A stretch of DNA of 5,020 bases, taken from Actinomycetes bacterium. Its GTDB lineage: Bacteria > Actinomycetota > Acidimicrobiia > Acidimicrobiales > Palsa-688. The stretch lies in the NCBI GenBank assembly GCA_021808425.1, contig JAKBBS010000005.1:1-5020 (forward strand), read 5' to 3'. Positions 1 to 5,020 of this stretch are shown one piece after another; the stretch's first letter is position 1; each line of letters starts with the position of its first letter. The notes under the pieces are model-generated. The model was not told the DNA's origin. It was given only the letters and a program-made list of their open reading frames with translations, and did no database searches. The position numbers and the translations under genes are program-made.

Positions 1-393
1 GCGGCCCGCCGCTGCGGCGTGGACCCGCTCGGCCGGGTGGTGAGCTACGGCATGGTCGCAGGCCCCGACACCTGCCTGATGACACAGCCGTCGCGCTCGG
101 CGGCAAAGGCGCTCGCGAAAGCGGGATTCGGAGTGTCAAATGTGGACATCTTCGAGTTCAATGAAGCCTTCGCCGCTGTTGCGATCGCGTCCATGGACGA
201 CCTCGGCCTTAGCCACGAGTCGGTGAACCCGAACGGCGGCGCAATCGCCCTCGGACATCCGATAGGGGCGTCAGGGAACCGGCTAGCGCTCACCTTGCTT
301 CACGAGCTTCGCCGGCGAGGCGGTGGCCTAGGCGTCGCCGCTTTGTGCGGTGGCGGCGGGCAAGGCGACGCCCTAGTCGTCAGGGCCGGATAG
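1..393 (+). CDS. Thiolase (acetyl-CoA acetyltransferase family), C-terminal part, 5' end outside window
   Basis: The open frame runs in from the window edge and ends at TAG 391-393, giving 130 visible residues, about the last third of a ~390-residue thiolase. Thiolases catalyse CoA-dependent cleavage of 3-ketoacyl-CoA or the reverse condensation of acyl-CoAs in the cytosol. Visible family motifs are NEAF (residues 54-57 of the fragment), the signature NPNGGAIALGHPIGASG (76-92) with catalytic His86, and the C-terminal GVAALCGGGGQGDA (111-124) with the acid/base Cys116. The nucleophilic Cys of the N-terminal half lies outside the window. A GTG at position 19 is in frame but would start in mid-domain, so it is not the real start. 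A cytochrome P450 follows 38 nt downstream on the same strand, which suggests a shared transcript, perhaps for beta-oxidation-like breakdown of a side chain or ring. Substrate cannot be decided; family assignment is firm. Confidence 0.93.
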   Translation, partial: AARRCGVDPLGRVVSYGMVAGPDTCLMTQPSRSAAKALAKAGFGVSNVDIFEFNEAFAAVAIASMDDLGLSHESVNPNGGAIALGHPIGASGNRLALTLLHELRRRGGGLGVAALCGGGGQGDALVVRAG

Positions 394-413
394 GGCTACC
401 GTCAGCCCCAAAG

Positions 414-421
414 AGGAGGGG
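414..421 (+). promoter_or_regulatory. Ribosome binding site of the P450 gene
   Basis: AGGAGGGG lies 10-12 nt before the ATG at 432, depending on the register used. It is the only strong Shine-Dalgarno match near this end of the frame. It fixes the P450 start at 432 rather than at an in-frame GTG at 345, which lies inside the thiolase gene. Confidence 0.75.
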
Positions 422-431
422 ACACACGAAG

Positions 432-1805
432 ATGACAACGAACGTTCGCCACGTCAACCACGATTTGAGCCGCATGCGCTGCCCCGTCAGCGTGGAAGAC
501 GTCGACCTGTTCGCCGACGGAAGCCAGGAACACTGGTACGAGGCATACGAGATCCTCCACCACAGCGAACCGGTTTGTCGGATCGAGGGCGGCGGCATCA
601 GCGCCGGATCCGACGCGTTCGTGTTGACCCGCCACGACGACGTCACCACGGTTGTCAGGGATCCGTCCCGCTTCCAGGTCGTTTCGACGATGCGTGTACG
701 GGAGCTCGCCGATAGGGGACTGACGCCTGAGGAAGCGTATGGCGTGACACGCAACTTGATGCAAGCGTCTATGGTGTCCCTGCGCCCCACACAGGAGCTG
801 TACTTCCAGCATCGACGGGAGCTGACGGATCCCTGGGTGGGCGTCGGAGCGCTTCGACATCGGGAGATGATCACGCGCCACGCCAACGAGCTGCTCGACG
901 AGTGGATTGACGACGATCAGGTAGAGTTCATCTCTCGATTCGCCCGTCCGTTACCACAACGTGTCATGGTCGACATCCTCGGCTTTCCCCAACAAGACGT
1001 CGCGCTGCTCGCCGATTGGGGAGATGCTTTGGTCATGCCGTTCGTGCACGGATCAGGACTCAGGCACGAATTGACATCGGAACAGGCGCACGAGATGGGC
1101 CGGCGCCTTGAAGGCTTCCAGGACTACATATACGAACACGTCGTGGCGAAGCGGGCGGACCCGCACGACGACATGATCAGCTTTCTCTGCGACGTCACCT
1201 ACGAGGCGCTCGGCCGGAAGCTCACCGACATCGAGATCGCCGGAATTGTCCACGCGATGATCCTCGGCGGGCTGGAGACCACCCAGTACGCCCTCGCAGA
1301 GCAGGCACAGCTGCTCTGCGAGGATCCCGGCATTTTCGAACAGCTTCGAACCGACCGCACCAAGCTGCGCTCGTTCACCGAAGAAGCTCTACGCCTTAGG
1401 GCGCCCACTCACGGCCTGTCGACCCGAATGACTACCCGCGACGAGACATTCCAGGGAGTCCCTGTACCGGCGGGCTCCTTGCTCCACCTCCGTTTCGCTG
1501 CGGCCAACGTCGACCGTGACGAATTCCCGTGTCCTTTCGACCTCGACCTAGATCGCAAGGGCATCGGCCGGCACGTGACCTTCTCGACCGGCCCGCGAGT
1601 CTGCCCGGGTGCCACCATATCGCGCCTCGAGCAACAGATCGCCTGGGGTGTGTTGCTCGACAGGCTCGATTCGATCGACTACGGCGACGGCAACGATTGG
1701 ATGCACCAACCGGGGATCATGCTCGGCACGCTCAAGCTGAACATTCGAGTGCGCAAGTCCTCCAACCCGCTGTCCGCTGGGACGGGCCGGTCAAGTATCG
1801 CCTGA
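432..1805 (+). CDS. Cytochrome P450 (class I bacterial type)
   Basis: Soluble haem-thiolate monooxygenase of 457 residues, a little longer than the usual 400-430. It would take electrons from a ferredoxin/ferredoxin reductase pair and insert one oxygen atom into an organic substrate. The I-helix motif GGLETT is at residues 279-284, the K-helix ExxR pair is E318/R321, and the haem loop FSTGPRVCPG is at 384-393 with haem ligand Cys391. Arg389 sits at the Cys-minus-2 position, where bacterial P450s usually have His. No N-terminal membrane anchor is seen; the first 20 residues are polar. The C-helix region around residues 119-130 appears to have Tyr124-x3-Arg128 in place of the common HxxxR, judged by eye. 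It follows the thiolase by 38 nt, so the two are probably cotranscribed. Neither ferredoxin nor reductase is in the window. Family is firm; CYP number and substrate are unknown. A thiolase-P450 neighbourhood recalls fadA5-cyp125 of mycobacterial cholesterol catabolism, but sequence identity with those genes is not claimed. Confidence 0.95.
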   Translation: MTTNVRHVNHDLSRMRCPVSVEDVDLFADGSQEHWYEAYEILHHSEPVCRIEGGGISAGSDAFVLTRHDDVTTVVRDPSRFQVVSTMRVRELADRGLTPEEAYGVTRNLMQASMVSLRPTQELYFQHRRELTDPWVGVGALRHREMITRHANELLDEWIDDDQVEFISRFARPLPQRVMVDILGFPQQDVALLADWGDALVMPFVHGSGLRHELTSEQAHEMGRRLEGFQDYIYEHVVAKRADPHDDMISFLCDVTYEALGRKLTDIEIAGIVHAMILGGLETTQYALAEQAQLLCEDPGIFEQLRTDRTKLRSFTEEALRLRAPTHGLSTRMTTRDETFQGVPVPAGSLLHLRFAAANVDRDEFPCPFDLDLDRKGIGRHVTFSTGPRVCPGATISRLEQQIAWGVLLDRLDSIDYGDGNDWMHQPGIMLGTLKLNIRVRKSSNPLSAGTGRSSIA

Positions 1806-1842
1806 GGCTGGCCCCATTGGGAGGTCGGTCCAGGTTCCGGCA
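1806..1842. other. Convergent intergenic gap between P450 and ABM genes
   Basis: Only 37 bp separate the P450 stop (TGA 1803-1805, plus strand) from the ABM stop (TAA at 1845-1843, minus strand). Short inverted matches (CTGG/CCAG, and CCC-ATT-GGG) are present but do not make a strong stem, and no T-run lies on either strand. Opposing transcripts therefore probably overlap here. Confidence 0.6.
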
Positions 1843-2253
1843 TTAGCTCCGGCGCAACTCCAGCCACCAATCCTTGACGTCGATTGCAAAGCGCTTGTGG
1901 TAGCGCGCTGCGAGCTCGCTTGCGTCGTCACGGAGTGAAGACATGTCGCTCGGGGTCAGCGGTGACGCCTCGGCAATCGGGTCCACCCACTCCAGCTCCA
2001 GGGTCTCGATCACTTTCCCCAACTCCGGCGACGCAGCCTCGTGATGAGCGCTCGTCTGGTGAGCCAGAAAACCATCAAAATTATCGTAAGAGATAAGCGT
2101 GTAATACAGGCCGGGCTCCGCGCCGCGCCAATATTCGTAGCGGCGTACGTTCGGTTCGTCTCGATGGGTCTGGAGATACAACGACCTCGAAAGCCGCTCG
2201 AATTCTTGCTCCGCCCCGGCCCGCACTCTTATATGAACCAGTACTGTCGCCAT
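1843..2253 (-). CDS. Antibiotic biosynthesis monooxygenase (ABM) domain protein
   Basis: Protein of 136 residues. Residues 1-90 resemble the ABM/dimeric alpha-beta barrel fold: a first strand (MATVLVHIRVRAG), a helix with EQEFERLSRSL, a paired strand RRYEYWRG, then LYYTLISYDNFDGFLAHQTS and a closing strand ETLELEW. Family members include small cofactor-free oxygenases acting on quinols and polyketides, haem-degrading enzymes and proteins of unknown role, so no reaction is assigned. Residues 91-136 form a polar extension beyond the usual ~95-105 residues: a Pro/Ser linker, then a predicted helix ending in KDWWLELRR. The ATG at 2253 is supported by a strong AGGAGG site, and a promoter lies just upstream. 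It is separated from aroQ (same strand, 101 nt upstream) by a hairpin and is convergent with the P450, so it is probably a single-gene transcription unit. Fold assignment is fairly safe; function is unknown. Confidence 0.82.
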   Translation of the reverse strand: MATVLVHIRVRAGAEQEFERLSRSLYLQTHRDEPNVRRYEYWRGAEPGLYYTLISYDNFDGFLAHQTSAHHEAASPELGKVIETLELEWVDPIAEASPLTPSDMSSLRDDASELAARYHKRFAIDVKDWWLELRRS

Positions 2254-2262
2254 GGTCGCCTA

Positions 2263-2268
2263 CCTCCT
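2263..2268 (-). promoter_or_regulatory. Ribosome binding site of the ABM gene
   Basis: On the minus strand AGGAGG precedes the ATG at 2253 with a 9-nt spacer. This is a near-ideal Shine-Dalgarno site and decides the start. Confidence 0.85.
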
Positions 2269-2273
2269 CGACG

Positions 2274-2302
2274 AAGCTACATTTGCCCGCCCCTTCTGTC
2301 AA
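2274..2302 (-). promoter_or_regulatory. Predicted sigma70/SigA-type promoter for the ABM gene
   Basis: On the minus strand a perfect -35 box TTGACA (2302-2297) is followed after exactly 17 nt by TAGCTT (2279-2274), which fits the TAnnnT -10 pattern of actinobacterial housekeeping promoters. Transcription would begin about 5-7 nt further on, near 2267-2269, immediately before or at the edge of the AGGAGG site (2268-2263). The mRNA leader would therefore be only about 15 nt. The box quality and spacing are seen directly; activity is inferred. Confidence 0.62.
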
Positions 2303-2310
2303 CGCCGGAA

Positions 2311-2334
2311 GGTCCCGTGACGCCACGGCAGACC
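2311..2334 (-). terminator. Hairpin after aroQ, likely transcription terminator without a U-tract
   Basis: Read on the minus strand, GGTC-TG-CCGTG-GCGT-CACGG-GACC forms a stem of 5 bp plus 4 bp, with a two-base TG bulge and a 4-nt loop. It begins about 20 nt after the aroQ stop codon and ends about 8 nt before the -35 box of the ABM promoter. No run of T follows, only TT. Many GC-rich actinobacterial terminators lack a U-tract, so termination is plausible but unproven. The placing, after one operon and before an independent promoter, is the main argument. Confidence 0.5.
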
Positions 2335-2354
2335 CGAGTGACCCAGCAGCCCAC

Positions 2355-2786
2355 TTATCCAATAAGGACTGCCAGCGCACGAAGCGCAAGCTCGTAGCCG
2401 TGTACTCCGAGGCCGCAGATGACACCCTTGACGACGGGAGAAATCACCGAGGTGTGGCGAAACTCCTCGCGGGCATGGATATTAGAGATGTGCACCTCGA
2501 TGCAAGGGACGTCGATAGCCTCGATCGCATCCCGAATGGCGTAGCTGTAGTGGCCGTACGCTCCGGGGTTGATGATCAACCCGTCTAGCGCGCCAGCTCT
2601 GTGGATCTCGTCGACCATGCCGCCTTCATTGTTGGTCTGTGCTGTCTCGACCTGTACGCCGAGCTCGCTGCCGACTCTTCTAGCTGACAGTTCGACGTCG
2701 GCCAGGGTGCTACTACCGTACACACCAGGGTCCCGCTTGCCTAGGAGGTCGAGGTTGGGCCCATTCAGAAGAAGAACCGTCGTCAT
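2355..2786 (-). CDS. aroQ: 3-dehydroquinate dehydratase, type II
   Basis: Third step of the shikimate pathway: dehydration of 3-dehydroquinate to 3-dehydroshikimate, by a cytosolic dodecamer. The 143 residues match the usual type II length. Visible motifs are [20 protein letters not shown] (residues 5-24), with the catalytic Tyr23 and Arg18 on the active-site lid, QTNNEGG (50-56), [10 protein letters not shown] (72-81) with Asn73, and [17 protein letters not shown] (97-113) with catalytic His99 and Arg110, then [15 protein letters not shown] (121-135). The ATG at 2786 is chosen because the family starts a few residues before NGPNL. A TTG 30 nt upstream would overlap aroK and add an untypical leader. 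The gene starts 8 nt after the aroK stop, and its ribosome site is weak (GGTAAAG in the end of aroK), so translation probably depends on coupling to aroK. The His and Tyr neighbours in GAYGHYS differ from the common GAYTHTS; the key residues are intact. It appears to be the last gene of the operon. Confidence 0.96.
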   Translation of the reverse strand: MTTVLLLNGPNLDLLGKRDPGVYGSSTLADVELSARRVGSELGVQVETAQTNNEGGMVDEIHRAGALDGLIINPGAYGHYSYAIRDAIEAIDVPCIEVHISNIHAREEFRHTSVISPVVKGVICGLGVHGYELALRALAVLIG

Positions 2787-2794
2787 CGTGTCAG

Positions 2795-3313
2795 CTACTT
2801 TACCGGCCAACCCCAACCTAAGCCCCCGTTGCGCCCAAGTTCGAGGATCTGTGCAACGACGTCTTCGGGAGCCCGACCGTCTGTGGCAACTGATATACGG
2901 GCAGCCGAGCGGTAGTCGGGCAGTCGGCGCCGGTAGACATCTTCAATGTCAGAGCGAGCGACCATCGGCCGCAGGTCGTCGGTACCTATCCGCCTCAGCG
3001 CTTCCTCGTAGCTGACTTCCAAGTGGATAGCGGTGCAGTTTCGCAACTCCTTGCGAGTTCCTTCATGCTCGACGGCGCCCCCTCCGAGTGCTATCACAGC
3101 TTCGGGGCCGGCGAGCAACTCCACGACTGCCTCATGCTCCAAACGGCGAAACTCGGCCTCGCCGTCAGCGGCGAAGATTTCTCGCACGGCGCGACCCGTG
3201 TCTTTTTCGATGTAACGATCGACATCTATGAAAGGCATGCTGAGCTTTTCTGCCACCAGCTGACCGACCGTCGTCTTGCCGGCTCCCATGAAGCCCATTA
3301 GGACTATCTTCAT
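2795..3313 (-). CDS. aroK: Shikimate kinase
   Basis: Phosphorylates shikimate to shikimate 3-phosphate with ATP, the fifth step of the shikimate pathway, in the cytosol. The 172 residues show Walker A GFMGAGKT (7-14), the DVD pair (30-32) whose second Asp binds shikimate, GEAEFRRLE (51-59) with the shikimate-binding Arg56, GGGAV (77-81), LID arginine in LRPM (Arg115), and [10 protein letters not shown] (129-138) with the distal substrate arginine near 135. The ATG at 3313 is preferred because shikimate kinases begin just before [13 protein letters not shown], and GAAGAG lies 6 nt upstream. A GTG at 3331 would add six residues and overlap recR by 8 nt. The tail ends in GLGWGWPVK, a Gly/Trp-rich end of no known role. 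It lies 10 nt after recR and 8 nt before aroQ in a tightly packed operon; aroB is not between them. Family is certain; start is about 65% sure. Confidence 0.95.
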   Translation of the reverse strand: MKIVLMGFMGAGKTTVGQLVAEKLSMPFIDVDRYIEKDTGRAVREIFAADGEAEFRRLEHEAVVELLAGPEAVIALGGGAVEHEGTRKELRNCTAIHLEVSYEEALRRIGTDDLRPMVARSDIEDVYRRRLPDYRSAARISVATDGRAPEDVVAQILELGRNGGLGWGWPVK

Positions 3314-3323
3314 CTTGAGCTCT

Positions 3324-4013
3324 TCAGCCACCTATTGTACGGCGACCCTCGAGGGCCCGCCCGAGCGTGAGCTCGTCGGCGTATTCGAGGTCGCCACCGA
3401 CCGGCAGCCCGCTAGCCAGCTGGGTCACTTTCAACGACAGATGTTCCAGAAGCTTCATCAGATAGAGGGCGGTCGCCTCCCCCTCGATATTCGGGTTGGT
3501 AGCCAGGATCACCTCCTCGACGGACTCGGTGCCGAGCCTTGCGATGAACTCGCGGACCCTCAGCTTGTCTGGCCCTATTCCGTCGATAGGACTGATTGCG
3601 CCTCCGAGTACGTGGTAGAGCCCACGGTATTCACGGGTCTTTTCCATCGCGACCACGTCACGGGACTCCTCGACAACGCATATGACCCTCGGGTCGCGAC
3701 GGCTGTCCCTACATATTTCACATAGGATCTGTTCCGCCTCCACCTCACCGTCGACCATGGAGCCCCCGTCGCCGCCGGCTTGAGCTACTACTGCCAGAGG
3801 GGCGGCCGATGTGCTGGCAGATTCGGCGATGTTGAAGCAGCGTCGGCACCACGAGACCCGCTCCTTCGCGACGGTGATGCTGCGCGCCAAGCGTATCGCG
3901 TCGTCTCGCGAGACGGAGAGCAAGTGAAAAGCGATCCTTTGTGCGGACTTCGGTCCGATTCCAGGCAAACGTCCGAGTTCGTCGATCAGGTCTTGGACGG
4001 CAGCGCTGTACAT
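3324..4013 (-). CDS. recR: Recombination mediator protein RecR, with an expanded zinc-finger loop
   Basis: Component of the RecFOR/RecOR pathway that helps load RecA on SSB-coated gaps. Domains in order: helix-hairpin-helix with [17 protein letters not shown] (residues 16-32); a Cys4 zinc finger with C56-x2-C59 and C98-x2-C101; a Toprim domain with [10 protein letters not shown] (111-120), [17 protein letters not shown] (133-149) and [15 protein letters not shown] (167-181); and the C-terminal block [21 protein letters not shown] (201-221). At 229 residues it is longer than the usual ~200. The excess is in the finger: 38 residues separate the two Cys pairs, against 8 in E. coli and M. tuberculosis RecR as I recall them. 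The ATG at 4013 is the only sensible start, since an in-frame TGA lies just upstream, and [14 protein letters not shown] fits family N-termini. No strong ribosome site is seen. The gene follows ybaB by 32 nt and precedes aroK closely. All four zinc Cys and the Toprim acids remain, so the protein looks functional. Confidence 0.96.
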   Translation of the reverse strand: MYSAAVQDLIDELGRLPGIGPKSAQRIAFHLLSVSRDDAIRLARSITVAKERVSWCRRCFNIAESASTSAAPLAVVAQAGGDGGSMVDGEVEAEQILCEICRDSRRDPRVICVVEESRDVVAMEKTREYRGLYHVLGGAISPIDGIGPDKLRVREFIARLGTESVEEVILATNPNIEGEATALYLMKLLEHLSLKVTQLASGLPVGGDLEYADELTLGRALEGRRTIGG

Positions 4014-4045
4014 CCGGGTTGCAAGCCTACAGCGTCACTCCACCG

Positions 4046-4420
4046 TCAGCCGGGACCGAGCAGGTCGCCGAGATCTCCGATCCCTGGTAGGCCGCCGAGG
4101 CCCGGCATTCCCCCGAACCCAGCGGAGCTAAGAGCATCGCTGGCCAAAGCCCCGGCCTTCTCGACCCCGTCGCGTACAGCGACGAGAACGAGATCCTGAA
4201 GCATGTCGACGTCGCCAGGGTCTACGACCGACGGGTCGATCGTTACAGACTGGAACTCGAACGCGCCGGTCAGGCGAACTTTCACAGCCCCTCCGCCGGC
4301 GGTCCCTTCGACGACCTCGGCCGCTGTCGCCTCCTGCGCTTCGGCGAGGTTCTGCTGCATCCGTCCGAGTTGGCCCATCAGCTGCCCGATATCGAACGGC
4401 GCACCTTCGTCCGCACTCAT
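4046..4420 (-). CDS. ybaB: YbaB/EbfC family nucleoid-associated protein
   Basis: Small DNA-binding dimer of 124 residues that binds the nucleoid in other bacteria and may affect gene expression or assist RecR-linked repair. The family pattern is clear: an N-terminal amphipathic helix with LMGQLGRMQQNLAEAQE (14-30), EVVEGTAGGGAVKVRLTG (35-52), a central strand FQSVTIDPSVVDPGDVDMLQDL around 56-77, a helix VLVAVRDGVEKA (78-89), and a Gly/Pro/Leu-rich tail (102-124, FGGMPGLGGLPGIGDLGDLL) typical of this family. The ATG at 4420 overlaps the dnaX stop as ATGA, and AGGAGG lies 7 nt upstream inside the dnaX end, so translation is probably coupled to dnaX and also independently strong. recR follows after 32 nt; dnaX-ybaB-recR is a widespread conserved order. 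Confidence 0.95.
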   Translation of the reverse strand: MSADEGAPFDIGQLMGQLGRMQQNLAEAQEATAAEVVEGTAGGGAVKVRLTGAFEFQSVTIDPSVVDPGDVDMLQDLVLVAVRDGVEKAGALASDALSSAGFGGMPGLGGLPGIGDLGDLLGPG

Positions 4421-5020
4421 AGCTCAACCTCCTCGGCACCAGGGAACGCCTCCAAAAGGCGCTGCTCAGGCGAGGTTAGCGCTCCGGGTGCGTCCACCAA
4501 CTCTGACGGATCGAAGACTTCCGAATAGTCCTCGCCGTCATCGCTCGCCAGCTTCACAGTCGACGAACTACCTCCCTGCGTGCTGCCGAGATCGGGGTCG
4601 ATGACGAGCTTGAGATCAACTCGTCTGCCGAAGTGCGCTGTCATAGCGGCCTCGATCTCCGAGCGGTTGGCCTCGGCGCGGGCGAGCAGGCCCCGATCGG
4701 GCACCGCCAACAGCACGCTTCCTCCCTCGCTCGCGAGAAAACGTCCGGTCGCCACGTATACCTTCACGGCGGGGCGCAATCCCGCCAGGATCGTATCTCC
4801 CCAAGCAAGCGTCATTTCTTCCCTCGTCGGTGCCGTGGGCGCGCCAGCGGCGGGACGCGGTCCGGCGACTCGCTGCGGTGGTGGCGGCGGTGGCGGTGGT
4901 GTTGGCGGCATCCGTTGGCGTCCGACTTCGACTGGCGTTTGAGCTGCACGACCTGCCGAGGCGTCTCGCCGCATCGGATCCGGCCCGTGCCGCTCGCTAC
5001 CACTCGGCGCGATGCCACTC
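4417..5020 (-). CDS. dnaX: DNA polymerase III subunit gamma/tau, C-terminal part, 5' end outside window
   Basis: The frame is open to the window edge and ends at TGA 4417-4419, leaving 200 visible C-terminal residues. DnaX is the clamp-loader ATPase that also links polymerase core and helicase at the fork; its AAA+ domain lies outside the window. Visible parts are a low-complexity Gly/Ser/Arg/Pro linker with an eight-proline run (codons 4876-4899), a folded alpha-beta domain from REEMTLAWGDTILAGLRP (about 4772-4825) to the strand LKLVIDPD near 4591-4614, then an acidic, disordered-looking tail ending with EQRLLEAFPGAEEVEL. The W..tIL..Lrp.. domain and the final FPGAEEVE-like tail resemble actinobacterial DnaX. 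The sequence alone is divergent, so synteny (dnaX-ybaB-recR) carries much of the weight. An ATG at 4974 exists, but reading continues upstream without a stop, so it is not taken as the start. No E. coli-like A-AAA-AAG frameshift site appears in the visible part. Confidence 0.88.
   Translation of the reverse strand, partial: SGIAPSGSERHGPDPMRRDASAGRAAQTPVEVGRQRMPPTPPPPPPPPQRVAGPRPAAGAPTAPTREEMTLAWGDTILAGLRPAVKVYVATGRFLASEGGSVLLAVPDRGLLARAEANRSEIEAAMTAHFGRRVDLKLVIDPDLGSTQGGSSSTVKLASDDGEDYSEVFDPSELVDAPGALTSPEQRLLEAFPGAEEVEL
4428..4433 (-). promoter_or_regulatory. Ribosome binding site of ybaB, inside the dnaX 3' end
   Basis: AGGAGG on the minus strand, 7 nt before the ybaB ATG at 4420. It lies in dnaX codons for the acidic C-terminus. 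With the ATGA stop/start overlap (4417-4420) it indicates coupled reinitiation. Confidence 0.85.
4876..4911 (-). repeat. Low-complexity CCN tract encoding an eight-proline run in DnaX
   Basis: On the minus strand the codons read Met-Pro-Pro-Thr followed by eight consecutive Pro codons of mixed CCA/CCG use, then Gln. On the plus strand this appears as a GGN trinucleotide tract. The mixed codons suggest selection for proline rather than recent slippage expansion. It sits in the linker before the last folded domain of DnaX. Confidence 0.8.

Noticed and set aside
393..408. Small hairpin GGGCT-6 nt-AGCCC between thiolase and P450
   Set aside because: Only 5 bp, no T-run and no clear overlap with the ribosome site. 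It could arise by chance in GC-rich DNA.
345..431. In-frame N-terminal extension of the P450 from a GTG at 345
   Set aside because: It would overlap the thiolase C-terminus, is Arg-rich and unlike P450 N-termini. The strong AGGAGGGG site points to the ATG at 432.
380..886. Long minus-strand open frames opposite the P450 start region (168 and 159 codons)
   Set aside because: They lie fully antisense to a P450 with complete motifs, lack recognisable domains, and overlap each other in different frames. They are typical GC-rich shadow frames.
1808..1833. Possible bidirectional terminator between the convergent P450 and ABM genes
   Set aside because: CTGG/CCAG and CCC-ATT-GGG matches leave a 7-nt bulge and no T-tract on either strand; too weak to call.
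2787..2816. TTG start for aroQ at 2816
   Set aside because: It would overlap the aroK end and add ten residues not typical of the family. The ATG at 2786 gives the normal distance to the NGPNL motif.
3276..3725. Plus-strand open frame of 149 codons opposite recR/aroK, and similar frames at 2041-2397, 2569-3015, 3780-4199 and 4203-4604
   Set aside because: Each is antisense to a gene with clear family motifs, and none shows a domain of its own.
3729..3821. RecR insertion as an intein or mobile element
   Set aside because: It is only about 90 nt, has no splice-site or repeat features, and keeps the frame. An expanded loop is the simpler reading.

Overview
The window looks like chromosomal DNA from a GC-rich actinobacterium. 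RecR and the C-terminal part of DnaX read like their actinobacterial counterparts, dnaX-ybaB-recR is a standard bacterial order, Shine-Dalgarno sites are strong, and the one good promoter has a TTGACA / TAnnnT form. The exact lineage cannot be read from the sequence. An uncultured actinobacterium outside the well-studied genera is a guess, based on the unusual placing of the shikimate genes. No RNA gene, CRISPR array, insertion sequence or attachment site was found.

Layout: (1) Positions 1-1805, plus strand: the C-terminal end of a thiolase, cut by the window edge, then 38 nt later a complete cytochrome P450 of 457 residues with its own ribosome binding site. The pair looks like part of a catabolic or lipid/terpenoid-type operon. 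(2) Positions 1843-2302, minus strand, convergent with the P450: a small protein with an antibiotic-biosynthesis-monooxygenase (ABM, dimeric alpha-beta barrel) fold and a C-terminal extension, with its own promoter. (3) Positions 2311-2334: a bulged hairpin, the likely terminator of the next operon. (4) Positions 2355-5020, minus strand: a tightly packed operon which, read in transcription order, is dnaX (3' end only), ybaB/ebfC, recR, aroK, aroQ. Spacings are a 4-nt overlap, 32 nt, about 10 nt (or an 8-nt overlap) and 8 nt.

Function: the minus-strand operon joins a replication/recombination set (clamp-loader subunit, nucleoid-associated protein, RecFOR component) to two shikimate-pathway enzymes, 3-dehydroquinate dehydratase and shikimate kinase. 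aroB, which often lies between aroK and aroQ in actinobacteria, is absent here. The plus-strand genes are metabolic and unrelated. The two blocks converge at 1806-1842, a 37-bp gap with no convincing terminator.

No clearly new multi-gene system is visible. The observations most worth a second look are a roughly 30-residue insertion inside the RecR zinc finger, the terminator-plus-promoter module between aroQ and the ABM gene with a predicted very short leader, the recR-aroK-aroQ linkage, and an eight-proline run in the DnaX linker.
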